From Collinsella sp. (GTDB lineage: Bacteria > Actinomycetota > Coriobacteriia > Coriobacteriales > Coriobacteriaceae), in the NCBI GenBank assembly GCA_019414265.1, contig DXMJ01000001.1, forward strand, positions 32,864 to 96,863: 64,000 nucleotides of DNA, in the 5' to 3' direction. The position numbers and the translations under genes are program-made. Shown piece by piece: positions 27,499 through 34,944 of the stretch; position 1 is the stretch's first letter, and the number at the start of each line of letters is the position of its first letter. The notes under the pieces are model-generated. The model ran no database searches. It was given only the letters and a program-made list of their open reading frames with translations, and had not been told where the DNA came from.

Positions 27499-27541
27499 CC
27501 TATTCCTCAAAATCGAAAATTTTTCAGTTTTGAGGAATAGG
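27499..27541. repeat. 14-bp-arm hairpin downstream of coaX
   Basis: CCTATTCCTCAAAA (27499-27512) is perfectly reverse-complementary to 27528-27541, with an AT-rich 15-nt loop. It carries no T tract and may be another small hairpin repeat. Confidence 0.55.
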
Positions 27542-27562
27542 GTGCTGACAGCCCATTCCCCA

Positions 27563-27607
27563 GACAACAAGACCCTCCCCGGCACAGCCGAGGAGGGTCT
27601 TGTTGTC
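27563..27607. terminator. Strong hairpin between convergent coaX and the biotin-ligase-like gene
   Basis: GACAACAAGACCCTCC pairs perfectly with GGAGGGTCTTGTTGTC around a 13-nt loop. T-rich sequence within the arm and its position between convergent stops support a two-way terminator. Confidence 0.7.
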
Positions 27608-27637
27608 ATCGCTATCTTTGAGCGCGGGCGCCTCGCG

Positions 27638-28339
27638 TTACAGTCCGCGAATGCGTACGGCCTCGGGCGGAAACTCCTGCTCGCCGGCATCGGTCTTGAT
27701 GGTCGCACGACCCCAGATGTCCAGGCCCGCAAATACACCAACAGCAAGCGGCAAGCCGCTGGGCGACACCGCCGCAACTTGGCGACCCAGCAGCGGCACC
27801 ATGTCGAAGTACTCGCCCAACACGGGGGCCAGCGGACCTGCGGCGCCCTGCGGCGTATTGGCAACAGCCGCCCAGGCGTCCACACGGGTCAGCACGGCGG
27901 CAGACAACTCCTCGACCAGCGCTTCGTCGGCCGCATCCACACCGAGCTCGCTCAATGCCGAACGCTCAATATCCACCGTCACGGCACCGAACATGCCCGC
28001 AGCACCGGCGCCGCCGTTGACGGTGACGCGCGCGAACGACGTCTCAAACACAGGCGCACCGCACACGATGTCACTCGGCCACTGGATGCCCACCTTGCCG
28101 GCAAGGCCCAGGCCCGGCGTCGACGCCGTGCCCGCGAGCGCGTCCATCATGCCCATCGCCGCCACAAACGGCAGGCCGTGGAAGGCATGCATATTCACGT
28201 CCGGGCGCACGACCAGCGAAAACGTCAACGACGCCTCGCCCGCGCTCCAAGCGCACCAGCCCGCGGACACACCCTCGCGACCCGCGTCGCGCGCGGCGTC
28301 AAGCTCGGTGCCGGCGGCTACAACATTCATCTCAATCAT
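27638..28339 (-). CDS. Degenerate biotin-protein-ligase-like protein
   Basis: A 233-residue protein resembling BirA/LplA catalytic domains. The WPSDIV segment corresponds to the ligase motif WPNDV, and the last 45 residues (LPLAVGVFAGLDIWGRATIKT) resemble the BirA C-terminal domain. The GRGRRGR adenylate-binding loop expected near the N-terminus is missing. The KLAGIL lysine after WPSD is replaced by GAPVFE. No N-terminal DNA-binding domain exists. It is probably not an active biotin ligase, though it may bind a related ligand. The ATG directly follows the folK stop codon, so it is cotranslated with folPK. Confidence 0.7.
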   Translation of the reverse strand: MIEMNVVAAGTELDAARDAGREGVSAGWCAWSAGEASLTFSLVVRPDVNMHAFHGLPFVAAMGMMDALAGTASTPGLGLAGKVGIQWPSDIVCGAPVFETSFARVTVNGGAGAAGMFGAVTVDIERSALSELGVDAADEALVEELSAAVLTRVDAWAAVANTPQGAAGPLAPVLGEYFDMVPLLGRQVAAVSPSGLPLAVGVFAGLDIWGRATIKTDAGEQEFPPEAVRIRGL

Positions 28340-30067
28340 CTACATACGCCCCAATTCGCCCACGATATGGCCCACGCGGTCCTCGGGCTCCTTGACCTCG
28401 ACACCGTTGTAGCGGAAGAACCGCGCCGGGTCGTGCATCAGATCCTCGAGCGGCACCAGTACAAAGTCGCGCTCGCCAATGAGTGGATGCGGCAGGCGCA
28501 GCTTTTTGCCGCCATGGATCTCGCCGTCCATCCACAGCAGGTCCAGGTCGATGGTGCGCGGACCGTTGACCTTGGCCTTCTTGGAGCGGTCGCGCCCCAG
28601 CTCAGCCTCGATCTTCATAAGCTCGTCGAGCAGCACCAGCGGCGCCAGCTCGGTCTTGATCTCGATGACGGCGTTGGCAAACGCATCTTGGCGCGTCTCG
28701 TAGGCCGGCTCGCTCTCGTAGATGCGCGAGCAGTTGGACACGCAGGTGAGCGGAATCTCGGCGATCATGTCGCGTGCGGCGCGGATGTTGTCGCAACGAT
28801 GCCCCAGGTTGGAGCCCACGGCCACAAACGCACGGCGCGGCTGCGGCTTGGCGACAGCCCAGTAGCCGTTCAGGAAGTGCGCAAAGCCAGTGACGTCGTG
28901 CACGCGCACGATGTTGGCACCGGCCTGGATAGCGCCCAGGCATACGCCAAACGTGGCGGCATCGCGCGCGGCGGCCTCGGTCACGCCCGAGACGGCGCCC
29001 ACAAAACGCTTGCGCGACACGGCGCACATGAGCGGATAGCCCAGCGACGCCATCTTGGCGGTCTCACGCTGGATGACGATATCCTCGTTGGCCGTCTTGC
29101 CAAAGCCCGGGCCGGGATCGATGCAGATGCGGTCGCGCGACACGCCGGCATGGATGAGCGTGCGGGCCTGGTCGGACAGAAAGCCCATGACACGGCGCAT
29201 GATGGGCGCCGAATCAGGCAGGGTAAAGCGGCGGAGCTGCGAGGTGGGCACGTAGGCTTCCTCGCGGCGGGCACTGCGGCGCATCATGGCTGCCAGGTGG
29301 TCATTGGGCTCCGGCGCGGGCTCAGGGGTCGCGACGGCCTCGGCGACAGGGATAGCCTGCTCGGCGGCCGGTGCCTCCTGCTTCTGCTCGTCCGTAGGCT
29401 CGGGTGCAGGCTCCGGATCGCCGAACGGCAGCGAGGGCTGCACCACGCCACCCGGGAGCTTTGCCTCCGTCTTGGGCTCGCCCAGCAACTTGCCACGGCG
29501 ACGGCGGGCAGGCTTCTCGGCCTCGCGCGCAGCCTCGGCGGCCGCCTCGCGCGCCTTTTCGGCAACAAACGCCGCGGCCGAGGTATCGAGCTGCACCGTT
29601 GCATGCGCGCGCGTAGGCGCCGCGACCTCACCGGCATGCATCACGATGACGCCGCAGGTGCTCGTCGCGACAAACTCGACCATCTTGGGGTCGGTGAAGC
29701 CCGTCACGTCGTTGACGATCGAGGCGCCGCAGCGCACGGCCGCCTTGGCAACCGCCACGTGGCGCGTGTCGATCGAGACGATGGCACCCTCTTTGGCCAG
29801 CGCGCGTACCACGGGCAGCACGCGGCGAGCCTCCTCGTCGGGGTTGACCGGGGTAAAGCCAGGACGCGTGGACTCGCCGCCCACGTCGATGATGTCGGCA
29901 CCGGCGTCGAGCATCGCCAGGCCGTACTCGATGGCGGCATCCGGGTCGAAGTGCTCACCGCCATCGCTAAACGAATCGGGCGTCACGTTGAGGACGCCCA
30001 TGATGCGCGGGCGGTCAAAGCTGAGCTCGTACTTTCCGCACCGCCATGTCTTGCTATCGTTCGCCAT
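28340..30067 (-). CDS. Fused dihydropteroate synthase / HPPK with a large insertion
   Basis: A 575-residue folate enzyme. Residues 20-410 form dihydropteroate synthase (MGVLNVTPDSFSDGG, GGESTRPG, VNDVTG, DPGPGFGKT, SRKRFVG, RVHD). Residues from about 413 form the pyrophosphokinase HPPK (FVAVGSNLGH, GPRTIDLDLLW). The DHPS barrel is interrupted between VIVMHAGE and MRRVMGFL by about 140 residues rich in Ala, Glu and Pro (about 147-287), probably disordered. The ATG at 30067 has AGGAGG six bases upstream. Together the domains make dihydropteroate from hydroxymethyl-dihydropterin and p-aminobenzoate. Confidence 0.92.
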   Translation of the reverse strand: MANDSKTWRCGKYELSFDRPRIMGVLNVTPDSFSDGGEHFDPDAAIEYGLAMLDAGADIIDVGGESTRPGFTPVNPDEEARRVLPVVRALAKEGAIVSIDTRHVAVAKAAVRCGASIVNDVTGFTDPKMVEFVATSTCGVIVMHAGEVAAPTRAHATVQLDTSAAAFVAEKAREAAAEAAREAEKPARRRRGKLLGEPKTEAKLPGGVVQPSLPFGDPEPAPEPTDEQKQEAPAAEQAIPVAEAVATPEPAPEPNDHLAAMMRRSARREEAYVPTSQLRRFTLPDSAPIMRRVMGFLSDQARTLIHAGVSRDRICIDPGPGFGKTANEDIVIQRETAKMASLGYPLMCAVSRKRFVGAVSGVTEAAARDAATFGVCLGAIQAGANIVRVHDVTGFAHFLNGYWAVAKPQPRRAFVAVGSNLGHRCDNIRAARDMIAEIPLTCVSNCSRIYESEPAYETRQDAFANAVIEIKTELAPLVLLDELMKIEAELGRDRSKKAKVNGPRTIDLDLLWMDGEIHGGKKLRLPHPLIGERDFVLVPLEDLMHDPARFFRYNGVEVKEPEDRVGHIVGELGRM

Positions 30068-30161
30068 GAACATCCTCCTAAAATGCCCGCGCCGCCGCGC
30101 TTGGGCGCTGGCGGCGGGGTCGCTTTGCAATCAGTCTTTCTATTGTATCCGCGTACACGGG

Positions 30162-30914
30162 CTAGAACGCAAACGCGGCCGCGATGTCGCAAGAAATCAG
30201 CAGGTCGGCATTTGCATCCTGATCGGTGGGAGCAAGATTGCAAATGGCCAGCGTATCGCCGGTAAAGTAGCGCGTAAGGCCCGCCGCCGGATACACCACG
30301 AGCGAGGTCCCGCCCACAATGAGGGCATCGGCCGCGGCGATGGCGGCAACGGCGCCGGTCAGCACATGCTCGTCGAGAGGCTCCTCGTAGAGCACCACAT
30401 CGGGCTTAATGCGCCCGCCGCACGCAGGGCACACAGGCACGCCCGCGGCGTCCTCGTGCTCGCGCAAGCAAATCCACTCGGCGCTATAGACCGCGCCGCA
30501 CGACTGGCAAATGTTGCGATGGACCGAGCCGTGCAGCTCGAACACACGCTGCGAGCCGGCCATCTGATGCAGACCGTCAATGTTTTGCGTCACCACGGCA
30601 TTTAGCTTGCCGGCGCGCTCCAGCTCGGCCAGCTTGGTGTGGCAGCGGTTGGGCTTGGCGCCAAGCGCGATCATCTTGGTGCGGTAGAAGTCGAAAAACT
30701 CGGCCGGATGCGCCTCGTAAAAGCTATGCGAGAGCATGGTCTCGGGCGGGTAGGCAAACTGCTGGTGATACAAGCCGTCCACGCTGCGGAAATCGGGGAT
30801 GCCGCTCGCCGTGGAAACGCCCGCGCCGCCAAAGAAGACCACGCGCTTGTGGGTGCCAAACAGCTCCGCCAGCGCGGCGGAGGCCTGCTTGGGATCCGTT
30901 ATCGCCTGCGTCAT
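30162..30914 (-). CDS. Sir2-family NAD-dependent protein deacylase
   Basis: A 250-residue sirtuin. Motifs are complete: GAGVSTASGIPDFRS for NAD, TQNIDGLHQMAGS and ELHGSVHRN with the catalytic His, and a zinc site formed by CQSC and CPAC. GGTSLVVYPA lies in the C-terminal NAD region. Length matches bacterial CobB/SrtN. The start at 30914 has GGAGG six bases upstream. It stands between folPK and the divergent exonuclease gene and has no obvious substrate nearby. Confidence 0.93.
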   Translation of the reverse strand: MTQAITDPKQASAALAELFGTHKRVVFFGGAGVSTASGIPDFRSVDGLYHQQFAYPPETMLSHSFYEAHPAEFFDFYRTKMIALGAKPNRCHTKLAELERAGKLNAVVTQNIDGLHQMAGSQRVFELHGSVHRNICQSCGAVYSAEWICLREHEDAAGVPVCPACGGRIKPDVVLYEEPLDEHVLTGAVAAIAAADALIVGGTSLVVYPAAGLTRYFTGDTLAICNLAPTDQDANADLLISCDIAAAFAF

Positions 30915-31050
30915 ATGAGTCCTCCGTCCTTGTTGGTCGGGCAGCGTCGGACGACATCCCGGCATACGGCCTTTGAGTCAGCACGCGCGGAGCCCACCAC
31001 CGCCCCTGTTGCGCTAATCTTAAGCCTGCCAACCCCGTCGAAAGGACACC

Positions 31051-31869
31051 ATGCCTCAGACTTACACTTTCGCCTCGTGGAACGTCAACGGCCTGCGCGC
31101 CGTGCTCAAAAAGGACCCGAGCTTTATCCAGATCGCGCAAGAACTCGACGTCGATATCTTGGCGCTGCAGGAGACCAAGCTGCAGGAGGGGCAGGTCGAT
31201 ATTGACCTGCCCGGCTATCATCAAACCTGGAGCTATGCCGAGCGCAAAGGCTATTCGGGCACTGCGGTCTTTAGCCGCCAGGAACCGCTGCGCGTATTGC
31301 GCGCCGACGCGCTGCTGCCTTATGCCGGCGAGGGCGAGGCGGCCGAGCTCGTCGCCCAAGCCGCAACCGAGGGCCGCGTCTGCACGCTCGAGTTCGACAA
31401 GTTTTGGTTTGTCGACGTCTACACGCCTAACGCCCAAAATGAGCTCGCGCGCATCGACGTGCGCATGGCCTGGGACGATGCCTATCGCGACTTTTTGAGC
31501 GCGCTTGAGCGTGAGACCGGCAAGCCCGTTGTAACCTGTGGCGACTTTAACGTGGCGCACGAGGAAATCGACCTTAAGAACCCCAAGTCCAACCGCGGCA
31601 ACGCCGGCTTTTCGGACGAGGAGCGCGGCAAGTTTACCGAGCTGCTCAACGCCGGCTTTACCGATACCTGGCGTGCGGCAAACCCCGACGTCGAGGGCGT
31701 CTACAGCTGGTGGAGCTATCGCTTTAATGCCCGCAAGAACAACGCCGGCTGGCGCATCGACTACTTCCTGGTAAGCGACGCAATCGCCGACAACGTACGC
31801 GACACCGGCATCCGCGGCGACATCTTCGGCAGCGACCACTGCCCCGTCACCCTTACGTTGGAGCTCTAA
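31051..31869 (+). CDS. xth: Exodeoxyribonuclease III / AP endonuclease
   Basis: A 272-residue member of the Xth/ExoA family. Catalytic signatures are visible: SWNVNGLR, LQETKL, GDFNVAHEEIDL and GSDHCPV (catalytic Asp-His). It repairs abasic sites and removes blocked 3' ends. GAAAGG precedes the ATG. The gene is followed by two long-hairpin repeats and no other gene in its direction. Confidence 0.95.
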   Translation: MPQTYTFASWNVNGLRAVLKKDPSFIQIAQELDVDILALQETKLQEGQVDIDLPGYHQTWSYAERKGYSGTAVFSRQEPLRVLRADALLPYAGEGEAAELVAQAATEGRVCTLEFDKFWFVDVYTPNAQNELARIDVRMAWDDAYRDFLSALERETGKPVVTCGDFNVAHEEIDLKNPKSNRGNAGFSDEERGKFTELLNAGFTDTWRAANPDVEGVYSWWSYRFNARKNNAGWRIDYFLVSDAIADNVRDTGIRGDIFGSDHCPVTLTLEL

Positions 31870-31881
31870 CTCCAGCTGCCC

Positions 31882-31925
31882 CCGGAGACGAAGGAAAACG
31901 GATCATTTTGGGCCTCGTGAGGGTG
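31882..31925 (+). repeat. Leader repeat upstream of hairpin copy C
   Basis: GACGAAGGAAAACGGATCA followed by a TTTTGGGCCTC segment closely resembles 32132-32173 (GACGGAAGAAAATGGATCA). The two direct copies each lie just before a long-hairpin element. Confidence 0.55.
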
Positions 31926-31942
31926 TCCGCGTGACCCATCCG

Positions 31943-32100
31943 CCACGAAACACGCCCATCTACTACGTTTAAGCCACCACCCTCAACCACAGCGAACAAC
32001 GCAAAAAGAAAACCGCAGGTAGAAAGCCTGCGGTTTTTCATAAAACGCGGTCATGGTCGGGAGTATCAAGCTAAACGTAGTAGATGGGCCAGTTTCGTGG
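31943..32100. repeat. Long-hairpin repeat, family 1, copy C
   Basis: A 29-base arm (31943-31971, beginning CCACGAAACACGCCCATC) pairs with 32072-32100 with two mismatches. The interior has the family core: AAAACCGCAGGTAGAAAG, its own perfect hairpin with CCTGCGGTTTTT, and GTCATGGTCGGGA. Arms differ from copies A, B and D. It lies between convergent genes, and the inner hairpin plus T-run could terminate the exonuclease transcript. Confidence 0.75.
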
Positions 32101-32131
32101 CAAGCGCCGTCAACTGATTCCCTGGGGACAT

Positions 32132-32173
32132 CTGGGGACGGAAGAAAATGGATCAATTTGGCTCTCTGAGGGC
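32132..32173 (+). repeat. Leader repeat upstream of hairpin copy D
   Basis: GGGGACGGAAGAAAATGGA followed by TCAATTTGGCTCTC is a direct repeat of the segment at 31882-31925. Confidence 0.55.
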
Positions 32174-32203
32174 CACGATGCCCGTCATATCAGCCGGCCA
32201 TTC

Positions 32204-32357
32204 CAAAACTATGCCGGTTTACGGGGCTGAATCGCGAACCCCCAACCATACGCAATTCCGAGATAATAAAACCGCAGGTGAACGGCTTACTCTATTTCGA
32301 AAAAAGCCGGCATGGTCTGCCTGCGCCAATCTAGCCCCGTAAACCGGCATAGTTTTG
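32204..32357. repeat. Long-hairpin repeat, family 1, copy D
   Basis: The first 25 bases (32204-32228, beginning CAAAACTATGCCGG) are perfectly reverse-complementary to 32333-32357. Compared with copy B the arm has C for T at one site and different inner arm sequence, with matching changes on the other arm. The interior has AAAACCGCAGGTGAA and GGCATGGTC. It is 154 bp, as in copy B. Confidence 0.75.
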
Positions 32358-32403
32358 AAATGACACTTCGGCAGTATTGATTCCCGCCCCGACGCAACCA
32401 GCC

Positions 32404-33102
32404 CTACAGCCTGTATTTCACGACGACACGGTTAATGCGACGGCACCAAGGCTTGTACAAGGCGGCCAAAAACACGCAGGTCGCAAGGCCGTGCGTAATA
32501 TCGAACGGCACTGCCGTGGCAAGACGCGCCACGGCACCCGCCCAAGTAAGCGGCTGTACAAAACCAATGATGTCATATGCGTTGATCACGACGCCATAGA
32601 GCAGGCCCGACGCAAAGCCGTACGCCAGCAGTACTGGCATGCGCACGGTGCCGTCGACGCGGTCGAACGCACCCGCATACGCTAGCGCGCCGCCAACATA
32701 GCCAACCAGCCCCCAGGCATACATCTGCCACGGCGTCCACATGCCTTGTCCAAAAAAGAAATTGCTGGTCAGCGCCGCCAGCGCGCCAACCATAAAACCA
32801 TTGCGGCGACCAAGCGTCGCCCCCGCGATAATGGCGATGGCACTCACCGGTTTAAAGTCGGGAATGGGACCGAACAAGATGCGCCCCGCCGCGGCCAACG
32901 CCGCCAACACCAGCGTGGGCATAATCTGGCGCAGGCCCGGGCGCGAAGCCTCGTAACCCGCAAAGAACAGCGCAAGCACCAGCGCCACCACAACCAGCAT
33001 GGCCAACGCTGCCTGCTCAACGCCCGCCAGCAACGCCGCAGCCATCACCGCAGGAACCGCCAGCAGCAGCGGGATTTCCATATGTTGCAAGACGCGTGAC
33101 AA
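32404..33102 (-). CDS. ECF transporter substrate-binding (S) component
   Basis: A 232-residue integral membrane protein with about six hydrophobic helices. The stretch around FGPIPDFKPVSAI, followed by GFMVGALAALTSN and GQGMWTPWQMYAWG, is characteristic of a family of ECF S components. These capture a micronutrient (often a vitamin or its precursor) and dock onto a shared EcfA-EcfA-EcfT module; such a module is encoded at 38814-41344. The ligand is unknown. The start is uncertain: a TTG at 33102 has GGGGG upstream, and an ATG at 33081 lacks a ribosome site. Confidence 0.8.
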   Translation of the reverse strand: MSRVLQHMEIPLLLAVPAVMAAALLAGVEQAALAMLVVVALVLALFFAGYEASRPGLRQIMPTLVLAALAAAGRILFGPIPDFKPVSAIAIIAGATLGRRNGFMVGALAALTSNFFFGQGMWTPWQMYAWGLVGYVGGALAYAGAFDRVDGTVRMPVLLAYGFASGLLYGVVINAYDIIGFVQPLTWAGAVARLATAVPFDITHGLATCVFLAALYKPWCRRINRVVVKYRL

Positions 33103-33223
33103 CGGCAGCCCCCATCAAACGAATGTCCGTTTATGGTAGCACGGGCAAAATGAGGCCGACCAATCCCCCGGCCGACCTTGGCTGCCAGTCGATCAGGCTT
33201 TCGCCACGCGACCGGTCTTGGCG

Positions 33224-33685
33224 CTATTCGCCCGTAACTTTAGCGGCAATGGCCGCGACAAAAGGATCAAACAGCAAGCCGCCCACAACGACAAAGGCCC
33301 ATCCGCCCACCACGAGGCGAACCCAGCGCGAGAAAAACGGCACACCGTCGATAACGCCAACGCCTGACTGAAACGCGACTTCAAATAGCCCGATAATGCA
33401 GAAGAGCAGAGTAGCGCCCACAACGGTTCCGCAAATCCGTGCGCCCGGAGTGTTCCGATCAAAACCAAAAAACTCAACGCACGTCTCAATTGCTTTGCCA
33501 AAGAGCGGCAAAAAACCCACGAACTGTGCAATACCGATGGCCAGAATAAGCTGCCCCCAGAAACCAGTAAGTCCCTGAAAATCTAAGCCAGGCTTTCCCT
33601 CAACAATCGGCAGAAATGAACACATGAATAGAGGATTAACGATGCCGTTGAGAATGGTCACAGCGGTACTCTTTTTTAGTGTCAA
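33224..33685 (-). CDS. Small integral membrane protein of unknown function
   Basis: About 153 residues with four hydrophobic segments (about 8-30, 42-62, 85-105 and 118-145). The motif GLTGFWGQLILAIGIAQFVGFLPLFGKAI is not one I can assign. A TTG at 33685 is the likely start because AAGGAG lies nine bases upstream. The next gene downstream on the same strand is the ECF S component. The function is unknown. Confidence 0.65.
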   Translation of the reverse strand: MTLKKSTAVTILNGIVNPLFMCSFLPIVEGKPGLDFQGLTGFWGQLILAIGIAQFVGFLPLFGKAIETCVEFFGFDRNTPGARICGTVVGATLLFCIIGLFEVAFQSGVGVIDGVPFFSRWVRLVVGGWAFVVVGGLLFDPFVAAIAAKVTGE

Positions 33686-33739
33686 GTAGACCAACTCCTT
33701 TTGCCCTTGTCGGCCAGGCCCAAAGGGCGGAAGCGAATA

Positions 33740-34936
33740 TTACATAAGTGAATCGGGAGACGGCAGGAATGGCGACACCAGCGCCGTCGCGCCAAACAGA
33801 ACAGCGCACCCAAAAAGCAGCGTTTCGTAGCTCTCGCCAATGCAGAAGGAGAGGGCCACGGGAATCAAAAACGTAAGTCCCAGTGAAACGGTGCTCACCA
33901 CGCCGCCGGCGCTTCCCGCAAGTCCCTCGCGCACCTCGGGCAGCATGTAGGGCAGCGACTGAACGACCGGACCAGCGACGGAGCTCGAAACGCCGATCGC
34001 AAACATCAGCCCCACAGAAGGATGGGAGACAAAAGCCTCTCCTGCCCACATAAGGGCACTTCCCGCCATTGCGGAGATGGCCATAAACACGCGATAATCG
34101 CCAAATTGCGCCCGCACATAGGGTCCAGCCACGCTGCCGACAATCGATCCAAGCGTCACGAAAGAGGCGAGAAGTCCAGCAGCCTTGGGTTCAGTTGAAG
34201 CCTCAAGCGCTGAAACAAGATAACCCGAGTACGCCGTAGCCGATGCAAGGGCAACTCCAAGCAGTATCGCCACGAGCCAAACTATCGGCATCTTGATTAC
34301 CGCCGCAAACGCACTTGCCGACGATGCAGCAGGCTCCGCGCCCTGAACGCCAAAGCCATCTGCAGCCTGCAGAACATCTGCCGACGGCGCAACCAGCAGC
34401 CACAGCAATCCAAACACGGCAAACAAAACCGCGGCAAGGGCATATGCTCGTCCGGGCGTTGCAAAGAGAGGAGAGGTTGCAAGCGAGCAGGCGATTCCGC
34501 CCGACCCCGCAGCGTAGAACCATCCCATGGCCCTATCGGTTTCTCCGCCAAAAGCGGAACCAAGCACTTTTAGAACGATGGCATTCACGACGCATGGTGC
34601 CGCACCCAGAAGCATGGTCGCCGTGAACAGCGTCGCAAACGATGCGCACTCCGCGCGAGCAGCCGCTGCAATTGCAGAAATCGCCGACGCGATGAATACG
34701 AGCGCCTTCACGCCATATCGATCGGCGCAAACGCCGACAGGCATGCCGAATACAACGGCAGGAACAAACGGGGCAAACAGGACGGCTGAAAACTCGGCCG
34801 AGGTCAGATGCAGGTCCGACACAACCAGATGTGTCAATCCCGACACCTGATACTGCGCGTAGTTCGCAGCAAACACGATGCCGCACACCACAAACAGCAG
34901 GGCATATTTTTCGACCGTCCCTTTGCTCGCGTTCAT
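33740..34936 (-). CDS. MFS transporter (first of two paralogues)
   Basis: A 398-residue major facilitator with 12 predicted helices, and GVCADRYGVK between helices 2 and 3 as the MFS signature. Its N-terminus, including ANYAQYQVS, resembles the carrier at 36594-37805 (ANYMQYQVS), so the two are paralogues. It is the last gene of a three-gene operon behind the amidohydrolase. ATG 34936 is taken rather than the adjacent GTG. The substrate is unknown; context suggests the amide or its product. Confidence 0.85.
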   Translation of the reverse strand: MNASKGTVEKYALLFVVCGIVFAANYAQYQVSGLTHLVVSDLHLTSAEFSAVLFAPFVPAVVFGMPVGVCADRYGVKALVFIASAISAIAAAARAECASFATLFTATMLLGAAPCVVNAIVLKVLGSAFGGETDRAMGWFYAAGSGGIACSLATSPLFATPGRAYALAAVLFAVFGLLWLLVAPSADVLQAADGFGVQGAEPAASSASAFAAVIKMPIVWLVAILLGVALASATAYSGYLVSALEASTEPKAAGLLASFVTLGSIVGSVAGPYVRAQFGDYRVFMAISAMAGSALMWAGEAFVSHPSVGLMFAIGVSSSVAGPVVQSLPYMLPEVREGLAGSAGGVVSTVSLGLTFLIPVALSFCIGESYETLLFGCAVLFGATALVSPFLPSPDSLM

Positions 34937-34944
34937 CACCCTAT

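Noticed and set aside
27530..30265. 911-codon plus-strand open frame opposite folPK and the biotin-ligase-like gene
   Set aside because: No motifs, begins inside a terminator hairpin and is antisense to two recognisable proteins.
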